The translations under genes were made by a program, and so were the position numbers. The notes under the pieces were generated by a model. It did no database searches, was not told the DNA's origin, and was given only the letters and a program-made list of their open reading frames with translations. Below, in pieces: positions 1 to 9,596 of a DNA stretch of 64,000 nucleotides. The stretch comes from Nitrososphaera sp. Its GTDB lineage: Archaea; Thermoproteota; Nitrososphaeria; Nitrososphaerales; Nitrososphaeraceae. Within the stretch, counting starts at the first letter, position 1; each line of letters starts with the position of its first letter. The DNA lies in NCBI GenBank assembly GCA_029263715.1, contig JAJUFP010000003.1, positions 124,001 to 188,000 of the forward strand. The letters run 5' to 3'.

Positions 1-126
1 GTGCCGGAGAACAGCGTCACCGCAGAGATAAGGCGTGGGTACATGCTCAACGGCAAGGTCCTCAGACCCAGCATGGTAGAAATCTCAAGGAAGATAATTA
101 AAAATAGCGATAGCTCCGATGAGTAG
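1..126 (+). CDS. grpE: GrpE C-terminal end (partial)
   Basis: Frame 1 is open from the window edge to the TAG at 124-126 and encodes the last 41 residues of a protein. It contains GYMLNGKVLRPSMVEIS, the conserved C-terminal beta-domain motif of GrpE, the nucleotide exchange factor of DnaK. dnaK begins 23 bases downstream and dnaJ follows, so this is a grpE-dnaK-dnaJ operon as in bacteria; mesophilic archaea are thought to have acquired this set by lateral transfer. The start lies outside the window. The acidic, serine-rich tail after the motif is unremarkable. Confidence 0.9.
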   Translation: MPENSVTAEIRRGYMLNGKVLRPSMVEISRKIIKNSDSSDE

Positions 127-149
127 ACAGTAACAGAGGCTGAAACATC

Positions 150-1961
150 ATGGGAAAAATAATTGGCATTGATCTTGGAACAAGCAATTCTGCCGCAGCT
201 GCAATGATTGGCGGCAAACCGACAATTATTCAGGCTGCAGAGGGCACATCGGTAGGCGGCAAGGCATTTCCTTCGGTTGTTGCATTCACAAAAGACGGGC
301 AGCTGATCGTTGGCGAACCGGCAAGACGCCAGATGATCTCAAACCCGGAAGGAACCGTCATTGCTGCAAAGCGCAAGATGGGAACCGACTTCAAATTCAG
401 AGCGCACAACAAGGAATACACCCCGCAGCAGATCTCGTCTTTCATCCTGCAAAAGATCAAGCGTGATGCCGAGGCCTTCCTAGGCGAGGTGGTAGACCGG
501 GCCGTCATCACCGTCCCGGCTTACTTTAACGATAACCAGCGCCAGGCCACAAAGGACGCCGGCGAGATTGCCGGCCTGCAGGTTGTAAGGATAATCAACG
601 AGCCCACCGCCGCGTCGCTTGCATACGGACTGGACAAGGCCAACAAGGACCTGAAAATAATGGTCTTTGACCTTGGCGGCGGAACGCTTGATGTCACCAT
701 AATGGAGATGGGAGGCGGCGTATTTCAGGTCAAGAGCACTTCTGGCGACACCCAGCTTGGTGGAACAGACATGGACAATATTCTGGTCGAGTTCGTTGTT
801 CAAGAGTTCCGCAAGCAGTCGGGACTTGACATCCACAACGACAAAGCCGCGATGATGCGGGTCAGAGAAGCTGCAGAGAAGGCCAAGATAGAGCTTTCCA
901 ACGTTGTCACCACGGAGATCAACCTGCCGTTCCTTGCCTACGATCCATCGGCAGGGCCAAAGAACCTTGTCATCCAGCTGACGAGGGCCAAGCTGGAAGA
1001 ACTCCTCCGGCCGATCGTTGAAAGGTGCAGGGCACCCATGCTGCAGGCCCTGCAGGACACCAAGATGACTCCACAGGAAGTGGACAAGATAATCCTGATC
1101 GGCGGTCCAACGCGCATGCCGATGGTACGGCAGTTCGTGGCCAACGTCATGGGCAAAGAACCAGAGCGGGGTGTTGATCCGATGGAAGCCGTGGCAATGG
1201 GAGCAGCCATACAGGGCGCAATTATCTCCGGGGACGTGTCAACCGACATCCTGCTTGTAGACGTTACTCCGCTTACACTTGGAGTCGAAGTTCTTGGCGG
1301 CCTCAAAGAGCCCCTCATTGAGAGGAACACCACGATACCCACCAAAAAGGGCAAGGTCTTTACAACAGCAGCAGACTACCAGACTGCTGTAACCATCCAC
1401 ATAGTGCAGGGAGAGCGCCCCATGGCCTCAGACTGCGTCTCGCTGGGCATGTTCAACCTTTCCGGCATCCCGCCCGCACCCAGAGGCGTGCCACAGATCG
1501 AAGTCACCTTTGACATAGATGCAAACGGCATCCTCAACGTCTCTGCAAAGGACCTGGCCACGTCAAAGGAAGCCAGAATCACCATAACTGCAAACAACAA
1601 GCTATCCAAAGATGAGATCGAGAGGCTGAAGAAAGAGTCAGAGCAGTTCTCCGATGCAGACAGGAAGAAGAAGGAAGAGGCAGAGACAAGGAACGAGGCG
1701 GACAACCTTGTCTACGCTTCAGACAAGCTGGTCAAGCAGGACCTCAAGGACAAGATCAAGCCAGAACAGGCCGAAAAGGTCAACAAGGCAGCCCAGGAGC
1801 TGCGCGATGCAATTGCCAGCAACAACATCGAAAGCATCAAGGCAAAGATTCAGGAGCTCAAGAACATACTTGCTGACGTAAGTGCCGAGGCTTACAGGAG
1901 CGCCAGTACAGCATCTGCTAGCTCGACAGAACCGTCTGCGGGCCCGGCCGGATCTCAATGA
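150..1961 (+). CDS. dnaK: Chaperone DnaK (Hsp70)
   Basis: 603 residues, normal for bacterial-type DnaK. The ATPase domain opens with [11 protein letters not shown] (phosphate-1) and contains [30 protein letters not shown] (phosphate-2) and LIGGPTRMP (adenosine motif). The substrate-binding domain includes the [10 protein letters not shown] linker region near residue 370 and the [10 protein letters not shown] strand. The tail after about residue 585 is rich in Ala, Ser and Pro and lacks the bacterial EEVKD-type end. Cytosolic ATP-driven holdase/foldase working with DnaJ (next gene) and GrpE (previous gene). The ATG at 150 follows the grpE stop by 23 bases, so the genes are cotranscribed. Confidence 0.97.
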   Translation: MGKIIGIDLGTSNSAAAAMIGGKPTIIQAAEGTSVGGKAFPSVVAFTKDGQLIVGEPARRQMISNPEGTVIAAKRKMGTDFKFRAHNKEYTPQQISSFILQKIKRDAEAFLGEVVDRAVITVPAYFNDNQRQATKDAGEIAGLQVVRIINEPTAASLAYGLDKANKDLKIMVFDLGGGTLDVTIMEMGGGVFQVKSTSGDTQLGGTDMDNILVEFVVQEFRKQSGLDIHNDKAAMMRVREAAEKAKIELSNVVTTEINLPFLAYDPSAGPKNLVIQLTRAKLEELLRPIVERCRAPMLQALQDTKMTPQEVDKIILIGGPTRMPMVRQFVANVMGKEPERGVDPMEAVAMGAAIQGAIISGDVSTDILLVDVTPLTLGVEVLGGLKEPLIERNTTIPTKKGKVFTTAADYQTAVTIHIVQGERPMASDCVSLGMFNLSGIPPAPRGVPQIEVTFDIDANGILNVSAKDLATSKEARITITANNKLSKDEIERLKKESEQFSDADRKKKEEAETRNEADNLVYASDKLVKQDLKDKIKPEQAEKVNKAAQELRDAIASNNIESIKAKIQELKNILADVSAEAYRSASTASASSTEPSAGPAGSQ

Positions 1962-1998
1962 AAGTGATCGATAACATCAGCCGCTGGGGTGATCCCAG

Positions 1999-3099
1999 AT
2001 GACAAGCAAAAGGGACTATTACGAGGTCCTTGGCGTTCAGAAGAACGCCAGCAAGGAGGAGATCAAGAACGCGTACCGCAAGCTGGCGCTGCAGTACCAT
2101 CCCGATCGCAACAAGGACCCTGGCGCTGAAGAAAAGTTCAAGGAGATCTCCGAAGCGTACGCGGTCCTCTACGATGATGAAAAGCGCTCAAGATACGACA
2201 GGTTCGGTCACGTAGGCGGCGAGGAAGTCTTCCGGGGATCCGAGGCCAACTTTGAAGAGGTATTCCGGGACATGGGTTTTGGCGGCTTTAGAGACATTTT
2301 TGAGCAAGTGTTTGGCGGCAGGGGCGGCTTTGGGGGAGACTTTTTTGGCTTTGGAGGGCGCAGGGCAGGCCGTGACATAGTCTACGACATGGAGCTTACC
2401 TTGGAAGATGTGTTGCGGGGCAAAAAGGAAGAAGTTGATGTCCCAAAACTTGACAGGTGCGATAGATGCGGCGGCAGCGGCGCCGAACAGGGCACAAAGC
2501 CGCGCAAATGCTCGGCCTGCGACGGCCAGGGCCAGACAAAGCGGGTGTACAGCCAGAACCGGTTTTCTACCTTTGTCACCGTAGAGCCCTGCAGAACCTG
2601 TCACGGCAAGGGCCAGGTAATAGACCACCCGTGCGGCAACTGCAGGGGAACAGGCAGGGCTACAAAACAGAAAAGGATTCGGATCGAGATCCCGCCCGGT
2701 GTGGAAGACGGGATGGCCATGCAGCTAAGAGGGGAAGGCGAAGTCTCAGAGTACGGAATTCCGGGCGACTTGGTAGTCAGAATCCATGTCAAGAAGGATC
2801 CGCTGTTTGAAAGGCTGGAAAACGGCCATCTCCTTTACAACCTTGATGTCAAGTTCACCGATCTGGCGCTTGGAACCGAGCTTAAAGTGCCCACACTGGA
2901 CGGATCTGAGAAACTAAAGATACAGCAGGGCACGCAGCCTGAAGGCCTGCTGCGTTTGAAGGGAAAGGGGCTTCCCCGGTACGGCGCTTCCGGCAGGGGG
3001 GACATCATAGTCAAACTAAACGTCAGGGTCCCAACCAAGCTTACTGACCGGCAGAAATCCCTGCTCAAAGAACTGGACCGGGAACTGGACACCAACTAA
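1999..3099 (+). CDS. dnaJ: Chaperone DnaJ (Hsp40, type I)
   Basis: 366 residues with the full class I layout. The J domain (about 4-70) carries YHPDRN with the HPD tripeptide that stimulates DnaK. A Gly/Phe-rich stretch follows (about 85-120). The zinc domain (about 145-215) has four CxxCxGxG-type repeats ([32 protein letters not shown]). The C-terminal peptide-binding beta domains come last. The start at 1999 gives [13 protein letters not shown], a standard J-domain beginning. It lies 37 bases after dnaK in the same operon, delivering clients to DnaK in the cytosol. Confidence 0.97.
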   Translation: MTSKRDYYEVLGVQKNASKEEIKNAYRKLALQYHPDRNKDPGAEEKFKEISEAYAVLYDDEKRSRYDRFGHVGGEEVFRGSEANFEEVFRDMGFGGFRDIFEQVFGGRGGFGGDFFGFGGRRAGRDIVYDMELTLEDVLRGKKEEVDVPKLDRCDRCGGSGAEQGTKPRKCSACDGQGQTKRVYSQNRFSTFVTVEPCRTCHGKGQVIDHPCGNCRGTGRATKQKRIRIEIPPGVEDGMAMQLRGEGEVSEYGIPGDLVVRIHVKKDPLFERLENGHLLYNLDVKFTDLALGTELKVPTLDGSEKLKIQQGTQPEGLLRLKGKGLPRYGASGRGDIIVKLNVRVPTKLTDRQKSLLKELDRELDTN

Positions 3100-3132
3100 A
3101 TGCTTTAATAGAATTTTCAACGATCCTATTCC

Positions 3133-3714
3133 ATGTCTTCACCATTTGATGAATGGTTCGGCAAGAGGCGACGCTCGATGTTTCCTGACATCGACGAGAT
3201 GATGAAGGAAATGGAGAAAATGATGCAGGAGATGTTCAAAAACGTAGAACAGCAGGTGCCAAAGAACCTTATCCGGGAGCGCAAACTTGACGACGGCTCT
3301 ATTGTACGGGAGATGGGGCCAATTGTCTACGGTTACTCAGTAAAGATAGGCCCAGACGGCAAACCAGAGGTCCGCAAGTTTGGTAACATCAATGCATTTC
3401 CTAACGTTCTTGGCGGCGGTCTTGCAGTCAAGGAAGAACGCGAACCGCTGATAGATGTGATCAAAGGCACCGAAGACCTCAAGATCGTCGCAGAGGTGCC
3501 CGGCGTCAGCAAAGAGGATCTGCGTCTGACAGCCAATGAAAACTCCGTAACCATAGAATCTGTGGCCGAACAGCCGCACTACCGCAAGACTGTGGACCTT
3601 CCTGATCCTGTGGACCCCAAGACTGCCAAATCCACCTACAAGAACGGGATACTGGAAGTCACATTCAAACTGAAGAAGAAAGGCGAAGGCGGCGTTTCTA
3701 TAAAAATCGACTAG
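3133..3714 (+). CDS. Hsp20/alpha-crystallin family small heat-shock protein
   Basis: 193 residues. The N-terminal half is acidic and Met-rich (DEMMKEMEKMMQEMF), likely a self-assembly arm. The region from about residue 105 has the alpha-crystallin fold signature, including EREPLIDVIKGTEDLKIVAE and VPGVSKEDLRL, and ends with the usual GILEVTFKLKK strand. No C-terminal IxI anchor is obvious, although VSIKID at the end may serve. It follows dnaJ by 33 bases, which include an AT-rich stretch (ctttaatagaatttt) that could be its own promoter. Likely an ATP-independent holdase cooperating with the DnaK system upstream. Confidence 0.93.
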   Translation: MSSPFDEWFGKRRRSMFPDIDEMMKEMEKMMQEMFKNVEQQVPKNLIRERKLDDGSIVREMGPIVYGYSVKIGPDGKPEVRKFGNINAFPNVLGGGLAVKEEREPLIDVIKGTEDLKIVAEVPGVSKEDLRLTANENSVTIESVAEQPHYRKTVDLPDPVDPKTAKSTYKNGILEVTFKLKKKGEGGVSIKID

Positions 3715-3766
3715 GATCCACAAAAAGGATATTATTCTAGTCGTTATCATAGCACCCCCAACAAGC

Positions 3767-3890
3767 GCGGGGGTCGCCAAGCCCGGTCAACGGCGTGAGA
3801 TCAGTATCTGACACGAAGCTCAGATGTTATTCTGATGACTGGGTCACCTCATCCCTTAGGGGTTCGTGGGTTCAAATCCCACCCCCCGCA
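3767..3890 (+). tRNA. tRNA-Leu with intron in the anticodon region
   Basis: The ends form a perfect 7-bp acceptor stem (3767-3773 GCGGGGG with 3883-3889 CCCCCGC) and A3890 is the discriminator base typical of tRNA-Leu. The D-arm (GCCAAGC...GGC), the class II variable arm (TCCCTTAGGGGTTC at 3852-3865) and the T-arm (GTGGG TTCAAAT CCCAC at 3866-3882) all match archaeal tRNA-Leu. The gene is 124 bases, about 40 longer than a mature tRNA-Leu, and the excess lies in the anticodon arm (roughly 3804-3845), so an intron is inferred. The best anticodon reading is CAG after a U33-like T, but I could not place a standard bulge-helix-bulge cleanly. CCA is not encoded. Confidence 0.85.
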
Positions 3891-3985
3891 CTATTTTACA
3901 ATCTCAGGCAATGATTTTGGTTCTTCGCTCCCTCTTGCGTTTACCCGTAAAGCATATCGAATTTATCCCAATACAACAACATCAG

Positions 3986-3991
3986 TTATAC
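3986..3991 (+). promoter_or_regulatory. TATA box for the 47-residue ORF at 4012
   Basis: TTATAC is centred about 24 bases upstream of the ATG at 4012. This is the spacing expected for an archaeal TATA box serving a leaderless transcript. It is the main support for the small ORF being expressed. Confidence 0.4.
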
Positions 3992-4011
3992 ATGAGCGCG
4001 GGTATTGATGT

Positions 4012-4155
4012 ATGATGACCTATACGGCAACCGCGCCTGTAAGGGGTAGGTCCCGGAAAGCCGTAAAAGACACTCTGAAGGATAACGCGAAACTATACGA
4101 CCTTCTTGAGAATTATGATGAAAAAGCGAAGACGAAAGCTTCCAAGACTGCCTGA
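4012..4155 (+). CDS. Small basic hypothetical protein (47 aa)
   Basis: An open frame of 47 codons beginning ATGATG and ending TGA, in the otherwise gene-free 440 bases between the tRNA and the acyl-CoA dehydrogenase. The N-terminal part is Thr/Arg-rich (RGRSRKAVKDTLKD). It is followed by a predicted charged helix (NAKLYDLLENYDEKAK) and a Lys-rich tail. There is no recognised domain. A TATA-like box at 3986-3991 fits a leaderless start at 4012 or 4015. Composition looks like a real small protein, but without homologues this remains tentative. I see nothing in 4156-4334 beyond non-coding sequence. Confidence 0.4.
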   Translation: MMTYTATAPVRGRSRKAVKDTLKDNAKLYDLLENYDEKAKTKASKTA

Positions 4156-4334
4156 CAAACTTTTACTCGCAAAACCGGCGTAGATCTCATTTCTCACCTT
4201 CATAGCAACCTACTGATCGCGCAATTTACCTTACTGCTGTATAGCTTATTGGAAGTAAAGTCAACGTTTCCAAGTTTATGATAGAAATGCTGGCAGGATG
4301 GTGCAGACTATTTCCGAAGATGCGAACCTGTTCA

Positions 4335-5492
4335 TTACTGCAGCAGGCTGTGGGATATCACCAGCCTCATTATCTCTGAAGTGCCCTCGCCTATGGTCAT
4401 CATCCTTGCATCCCTCCAGTGCCTGTGCACGTCGTACTTGTCCGCGTATCCGTAACCACCATGTATCTGGATGACCTGGTCAGACACCTTCATGGCAGTC
4501 TCTGACGCAAATAGCTTGGCCTGCGAGGCCTGAAGCGAAAAATCCTTGCCGCTCTGTTTCATCCACGCAGCCCTAAAGGTAAGCTGCCTTGCAGCGCTTA
4601 TCTCCGTGGACATGTCTGCAAGCTTTTGCCTTGTCATCTGAAACTGCGATATGGGACTACCAAATGCAACCCTCTCCTTGCTAAATGACAGGGCCTTTTC
4701 AAAGGCGATCTGGGCAACACCCACCGCCAGCGCAGCTATGGCTATCCTCCCAATCTGCAGCATGTGCTTGGTGTACTCAAATCCCTGCCCCTCTGCACCA
4801 AGCAGGTTCCTGCCGGGCACTACACAGTCCTCAAAAAAGACATCCGTCCACGTCGAGCCCCTGATGCCCAGCTTTTCGATATTCTCGCCGATCCTCAGGC
4901 CCTTGCTGTCCCGGTCCACAAGAAATATGCAGGGCCCGTTGTCCGTTTTGGCAACTGCAAAGTAGACGTCTGCCTCGCCTCCGTTGGTTATGAAAGTCTT
5001 TTTGCCGTTCAATATGTAACTGCCGTCCTGGAACTTGGCCCTTGTGTGTATGTCGCCTGCATCAGAGCCCGAGTGCGGCTCCGTCAGGGCAAACGCTGCC
5101 AGCTTTTCGCCCTGTATAAGCGGTTTTAGGTACTTTGTCTTCTGCTCCTCGCTTCCGTAGAAGGCTATGCCGGTGCACGACGTGCCGTGGATGGCTGCCG
5201 ATACGCCGGTGCTTGCGCAGGTCATCCCAAGCATCTCTACTGCGGCAATGTAAACCGGGTAGGGGAGGCCCTGGCCGCCGTACTGCTTGGGAAATGCCAT
5301 GCTGGTAAAGCCGTGCGTGAACAGCTTACCCAAATTCTCGCGAGGGAAGATCCCTTCATCGATCTTTTTGGCGGTGGGCATTATCTCTTGTTCTAGAAAT
5401 TCGCCAAAGGATTCAAGCAGCTGCGTAAAGTTGGGATTTGTCGGATAAAGCATCGTGATGGTGGTCTGCAGTTCCGGCCCAAACAGTGTCAT
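4335..5492 (-). CDS. Acyl-CoA dehydrogenase
   Basis: 385 residues, the standard length of a soluble FAD-dependent acyl-CoA dehydrogenase, which oxidises acyl-CoA to trans-2-enoyl-CoA. Family marks: the FALTEPHSGSDAGDI segment contacting FAD and substrate, FITNGGEAD, and the C-terminal QIHGGYGY...RDARMM...GEGTSEIMR. The Glu of GEGT aligns with the catalytic base of medium-chain enzymes. The first methionine (MTLFGP) is used; MLYPTN at residue 14 is an alternative start. It is divergent from the iorAB-thiolase-DUF35 operon across a 200-base spacer, so it may act on the same acyl-CoA compounds; that link is inference. Confidence 0.93.
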   Translation of the reverse strand: MTLFGPELQTTITMLYPTNPNFTQLLESFGEFLEQEIMPTAKKIDEGIFPRENLGKLFTHGFTSMAFPKQYGGQGLPYPVYIAAVEMLGMTCASTGVSAAIHGTSCTGIAFYGSEEQKTKYLKPLIQGEKLAAFALTEPHSGSDAGDIHTRAKFQDGSYILNGKKTFITNGGEADVYFAVAKTDNGPCIFLVDRDSKGLRIGENIEKLGIRGSTWTDVFFEDCVVPGRNLLGAEGQGFEYTKHMLQIGRIAIAALAVGVAQIAFEKALSFSKERVAFGSPISQFQMTRQKLADMSTEISAARQLTFRAAWMKQSGKDFSLQASQAKLFASETAMKVSDQVIQIHGGYGYADKYDVHRHWRDARMMTIGEGTSEIMRLVISHSLLQ

Positions 5493-5680
5493 GGTAATTT
5501 TTCGTGCATCAATGCATTAACCTTTTACAACCGGATTTTTTGTCCATGTCCTGCGTTGTGATGAGTGTTTTGCAACGCAAATGAAAGAAATTGCATTATT
5601 TGCACCGTTCTGGTATAGTTCTAATCAATAGCCAGCAGAATGCAAAGTAATTGTAAAGGCCAATACTAATAACCTTGATT

Positions 5681-5693
5681 TTTGTATATATAC
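5681..5693 (+). promoter_or_regulatory. TATA box of the iorAB operon
   Basis: TTTGTATATATAC is a strong archaeal TATA element. Its centre near 5687 predicts transcription starting around 5713. A GTG codon lies exactly there, which argues that the GTG at 5695 is upstream of the transcript and that translation begins at 5713 on a leaderless mRNA. Confidence 0.6.
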
Positions 5694-5712
5694 TGTGATA
5701 GTCCAGAGATAC

Positions 5713-7881
5713 GTGCCTCCTAGGGGGGCGTCGGATCCTGCAGCAAAGGGAAACGATGCTGCCCTGCTTGCAAGGAAGGGCGAGAAGATCGTTGCAAGCG
5801 CGCCGCTGGCAATAATCCGAGCGGCGCTGGAATCCAGCATCAGTTACGTGGCCGGATATCCAGGTGCTCCCACAGCCGACCTCATCGACCTGCTTTCAGA
5901 ATCAAGCCCTGTTATCAAGGACCTTGGCATATTCTTCGAGTCTTCTACCAACGAGGCGTCTGCTGCGACAAAGCTCCTTGCATCAGTTTACGACAAGATA
6001 GGGGGTTTTGTCAACTGGAAGGTGGTGGGCACAAACGTGGCCGCCGACGTACTTGCGCACATCACCTCTTCTGGAACCGTTGGTTCCTCGGTGATAATCG
6101 TAGGCGAGGATTACGAGACCGACAGCACGACGGTGGAGATGAAGAGTTACATGTACGGAAAGGGCTTCTGCATGCCTGTGATAGACCCAGTTGGAAGCCC
6201 GATGCATGTCTACCGGCTTGCAAAGCATGCGTTTAGGCTGTCTGAATACTGCAACATGCCCGTCATGTTCCTTTTGAGAACCATGACTGGAAACTGCATC
6301 GGGTCCATAGTCTGCGAAGACGATATCCGGCCAGCTGAGATAAGCGCCAAAAACAAACAGCCGGTCTGGGATCCGGATACCAGCCGATATCCGTTGGGGG
6401 ACCGCTCAAAGGCGCATGCCACAGAGAAATACCTGGAGAGGATACCCAAGGCCATAGACTACATAGCCAGCAACGGCCTCAACAACTACGTAAAGGGGAG
6501 AAACAGCAAGGTAGGCTTCATCACCCATGGCGGCGTATTCAACTCGTTTATGGACGCCATGGTGCAGCTGGGACGGGCGGACATCTCCGGCGGATGCGAA
6601 TACGATGTCTTGAACCTGAATATCGTGTATCCACTGGTTCCTGACGAGATAGTCAAGTTCGCGACTGGCAAGGAAGCCATCTTTCTGATAGAGGAAGGAG
6701 CGCCTGCCTACCTAGAAGAGGCAATAAGAAGCATTTTTCATGGGGCAGGGATCGACGTGCAGCTTTACGGCAAGGAGGGCTCCGGAAGGGGCTTCATACC
6801 TGTGACCGGCGCCCTGGACGTGGACGTGCTTATGGAACCCCTCACCAGGATTCTCTCGGTAATAGAACCCTACTACACAGCACCGCGTGGAAAACTTGCA
6901 GAAATCATGAAGCACAGGGAGAAGGCCGCCAGGGAGTCCCTCAAAGTGGTGGTGCCAAGGACGCCCACGTTTTGCACCGGCTGCCCAGAAAGGCCGATCT
7001 TTACCGCGCTGAAGTGGCTTGATGAGCGGTTTGGCAGAAGTATCTACGCCGGCGACATCGGCTGCTACACCATGGCGCAGCTGCCGCCCTTTGGCACGTC
7101 CGATTCGTGCACGGGGATGGGGACGTCCCTTGACTCGGCGCTGGGCCTTTCCCAGTTCTACAAATCCCGCGTGATAGCCGCCATGGGGGACGGCACGTTC
7201 TTCCACCGGGGGATAACCGACGTTGACAACGTGATCTACAACCTCACCAAGGAGACCGACGTGAACATCATTTTCATAATATTTGAAAATTACTGGACGG
7301 CCATGACCGGCCACCAGCCCAACCCTGCAAGCAAGTCGGACTCGGGAATGAACGTGAACTACCGACAGGAAAGCGCGGCAAGGCCCAGCATCGAGGCCAT
7401 CCTCAAGGCGCACGGTGTGACCTGGATAAAGAAGGTCAACCCCTTTGACTTTTACAGCACCCTTGAAACGCTGCTGGATGCCTATTCCCAAGACCGGGGC
7501 CTTCGAGTCGTGATATGCGACGGCGAGTGCACCCTCGCAAGAACAAGAAGGGAGCTTCCAATTATGGAGTCCAACATCGCCAAGGGTGTGCGGGTAGAGC
7601 AGGTCAAGTACAAAATCGACGAAAAGATCTGTAGCGGCTGCTTCCCCTGCGAAAAGTACTCCGGCTGTCCCAGCGTGACGGTGGTAAAGAACCCAAACCC
7701 GCTGAGGACCGGCTACATAAAGCAGACCGAAGAAACGTGCACAGGATGCGGCGTCTGCGGCATAACCAGCATCTTTGGCCTATGCCCGTCTACCTACCGG
7801 GTTACAGAAATACACAATCCCAGCATGCTGGAGCGGCTGCGGTTCAGATTCTCCCAATCCATAATTGGGATGTTGCGGTGA
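5713..7881 (+). CDS. iorA: Indolepyruvate ferredoxin oxidoreductase alpha subunit-like
   Basis: 722 residues from GTG 5713 (728 from GTG 5695). The N-terminal pyruvate:ferredoxin oxidoreductase fold carries the YVAGYPGAPTADLI signature. The TPP-binding domain has GDIGCYTMAQLPPF and GDGTFFHRGITDVDNVIYN. The C-terminus has two [4Fe-4S] ferredoxin clusters (CSGCFPCEKYSGC and CTGCGVCG...CP). The family oxidatively decarboxylates aryl- or branched 2-oxoacids to acyl-CoA, reducing ferredoxin. The true substrate is unknown. The gene leads an operon in which every junction overlaps or nearly does, linking it to iorB, thiolase-fold and DUF35 proteins, so its acyl-CoA product may feed them. Confidence 0.9.
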   Translation: MPPRGASDPAAKGNDAALLARKGEKIVASAPLAIIRAALESSISYVAGYPGAPTADLIDLLSESSPVIKDLGIFFESSTNEASAATKLLASVYDKIGGFVNWKVVGTNVAADVLAHITSSGTVGSSVIIVGEDYETDSTTVEMKSYMYGKGFCMPVIDPVGSPMHVYRLAKHAFRLSEYCNMPVMFLLRTMTGNCIGSIVCEDDIRPAEISAKNKQPVWDPDTSRYPLGDRSKAHATEKYLERIPKAIDYIASNGLNNYVKGRNSKVGFITHGGVFNSFMDAMVQLGRADISGGCEYDVLNLNIVYPLVPDEIVKFATGKEAIFLIEEGAPAYLEEAIRSIFHGAGIDVQLYGKEGSGRGFIPVTGALDVDVLMEPLTRILSVIEPYYTAPRGKLAEIMKHREKAARESLKVVVPRTPTFCTGCPERPIFTALKWLDERFGRSIYAGDIGCYTMAQLPPFGTSDSCTGMGTSLDSALGLSQFYKSRVIAAMGDGTFFHRGITDVDNVIYNLTKETDVNIIFIIFENYWTAMTGHQPNPASKSDSGMNVNYRQESAARPSIEAILKAHGVTWIKKVNPFDFYSTLETLLDAYSQDRGLRVVICDGECTLARTRRELPIMESNIAKGVRVEQVKYKIDEKICSGCFPCEKYSGCPSVTVVKNPNPLRTGYIKQTEETCTGCGVCGITSIFGLCPSTYRVTEIHNPSMLERLRFRFSQSIIGMLR

Positions 7882-9596
7882 TGCAGATGGATAAATGGAA
7901 GATCTACCGGGTGCTTGTGCCGTCGGTTGGAGGGCAGGGTGGAGGCACCATAACCGAGATCCTGTACAAGGCCGTCGTTATCGAAAGAGAAAAGGTTGCA
8001 TCAGAGAAGGGCCTGGCCGACAGGATAGCTGCAAGAACCGACCTTGAATACCGATACATGATCCCCGGATTGGCCCAGAGGAACGGTTCTGTTTACAGCA
8101 CCGTCTCGTTCGTATCCCCGCAGGAGCTGGACCTCCCAGAATCAGCCTTCATCCTTTCTGAGCGGTTTTACACCGCCAGCGCGGACGTGATGGTGGCGCA
8201 GGAGCTGGCCGAGGCTGTCCGGTTTGCCAGCGAGGGCCTGCTAAAGGCAGACGCGGTGGCCATAGTCAACGAGCACAGGTTTCTGACAAGCGTGGAAAAG
8301 ATGCCTGTAACCAAGGACCTCGTTGACACAGGCGACCAGGTAAACACGATAAAAAAACTGGCCGGGACCTACGTCGGGCTAAATGCCCACGAGCTGGCCC
8401 TTGCCAACGAGATGAAGCCGGTGTACGCAAACACCATGCTTCTTGGAGCGCTGTGCGCCTCAAAAGCTGTTCCAATAAGCAAAGAGTCCTTCCTCAGGGC
8501 CATGGCTGAAAGGTTCTCCGGAAAGACCCTTGAAGAGAATGTGAAGGCATTTGAAATAGGCTACGCCCATGTCCTGTCAGCTAACGGTGAATCTCGGCCC
8601 ATCGACTCTCTCGGCATGGATGTCCGGCAGATCATTGACAGGAACTACCGGCAACTGCTGGGCTCAAGGGGAAGAAAGAGTGCAGAAATGTACTTGCAGT
8701 ACATGGACAGCATGACAACTAAACTGCCGGCAAACCTGACAGGCATATTTGCTGAGGCTGTGGGGCAGCTGGTGGACTTTGAAGGCTGGGACCATGTACG
8801 CATCTATGCTGACAGCGTCATGGAAATCCTGGAGCTGGACCGGCAGAAGGGTGACGGGAGCTTCAGGCTTGTCTCAAGCTACGCCAAGCACGTGGCCGGC
8901 AGGCTGATGAAATGGGAAGGCCCCTTTGAAGTTGCCAGGATAAAGTCAAAGAATGTCTACTCCACAAAGCCTGACACTATAATCAAGGTCGAAGCGCTCC
9001 TGCAGCCCAACGTGGAAGAGATCTACGGGATGGTCCCTGTGAAACTCCACAACCTGATCTGCAGAATGATTCCCTGGTGGCCGGAGTACATCGAAAAGCA
9101 CAAGCACGACGGCCAGCCCATGTCGGTCAACATAACCGGCGTTGGCTACCTGAAACTCTGGCTGCTCTGGAAGCTATCATTCCTGCACAAGCATTCCGTC
9201 CGGTACCATAAAGAGATGGCCTTTGTTAGACGCTTTACAGACACAGTCAAAGAGATCGCCGGCATAGACTACGAGCTTGGCTGCCTGGTGGCAGACTATG
9301 CCCAGTACATAAGGGGGTTCTCCTTTGTCAGGGCAAGGAACATCGAGGTGTTTGAGATCCTTGTACACACCGTGATCAAAAAGTGTGTCGAGATGGACAG
9401 AAGCCTTGAGAATGCCGATCACCGGATCGCAAGGTCGGCCTTTGTTGCAGCAAGAAACATGGTAACCCTTGACGGGACGGGGAAGGACAGGATCCTCAGA
9501 TTCATGGGTGAGCTAGAAGATCTATTCCAGAAAAAGAAGTACGGGCTTTTGTATGCAAAACTGGCGCTGCGGCAGCTCACGCCGGTAGCAGGATGA
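7881..9596 (+). CDS. iorB: Indolepyruvate ferredoxin oxidoreductase beta subunit-like, long form
   Basis: 571 residues from the ATG whose A is the last base of the iorA stop, so the two are translationally coupled. The N-terminal about 190 residues are the gamma-type domain of 2-oxoacid:ferredoxin oxidoreductases (VPSVGGQGGGTITEIL, then GLAQRNGSVYSTV). Ordinary archaeal IorB ends near residue 200. Here a further about 380 residues follow, resembling the extra C-terminal domain found at the end of large fused bacterial IorAB proteins (PYTRLL-type region around KWEGPFEVARIKSKNVYST). It should form the heterodimer with IorA. The function of the extension is not known. Confidence 0.85.
   Translation: MQMDKWKIYRVLVPSVGGQGGGTITEILYKAVVIEREKVASEKGLADRIAARTDLEYRYMIPGLAQRNGSVYSTVSFVSPQELDLPESAFILSERFYTASADVMVAQELAEAVRFASEGLLKADAVAIVNEHRFLTSVEKMPVTKDLVDTGDQVNTIKKLAGTYVGLNAHELALANEMKPVYANTMLLGALCASKAVPISKESFLRAMAERFSGKTLEENVKAFEIGYAHVLSANGESRPIDSLGMDVRQIIDRNYRQLLGSRGRKSAEMYLQYMDSMTTKLPANLTGIFAEAVGQLVDFEGWDHVRIYADSVMEILELDRQKGDGSFRLVSSYAKHVAGRLMKWEGPFEVARIKSKNVYSTKPDTIIKVEALLQPNVEEIYGMVPVKLHNLICRMIPWWPEYIEKHKHDGQPMSVNITGVGYLKLWLLWKLSFLHKHSVRYHKEMAFVRRFTDTVKEIAGIDYELGCLVADYAQYIRGFSFVRARNIEVFEILVHTVIKKCVEMDRSLENADHRIARSAFVAARNMVTLDGTGKDRILRFMGELEDLFQKKKYGLLYAKLALRQLTPVAG

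Noticed and set aside
6712-7491. Long open frame on the minus strand inside iorA (259 codons)
   Set aside because: It is antisense to an excellent TPP-enzyme frame and its predicted protein has no motif; it results from GC-rich codon usage.
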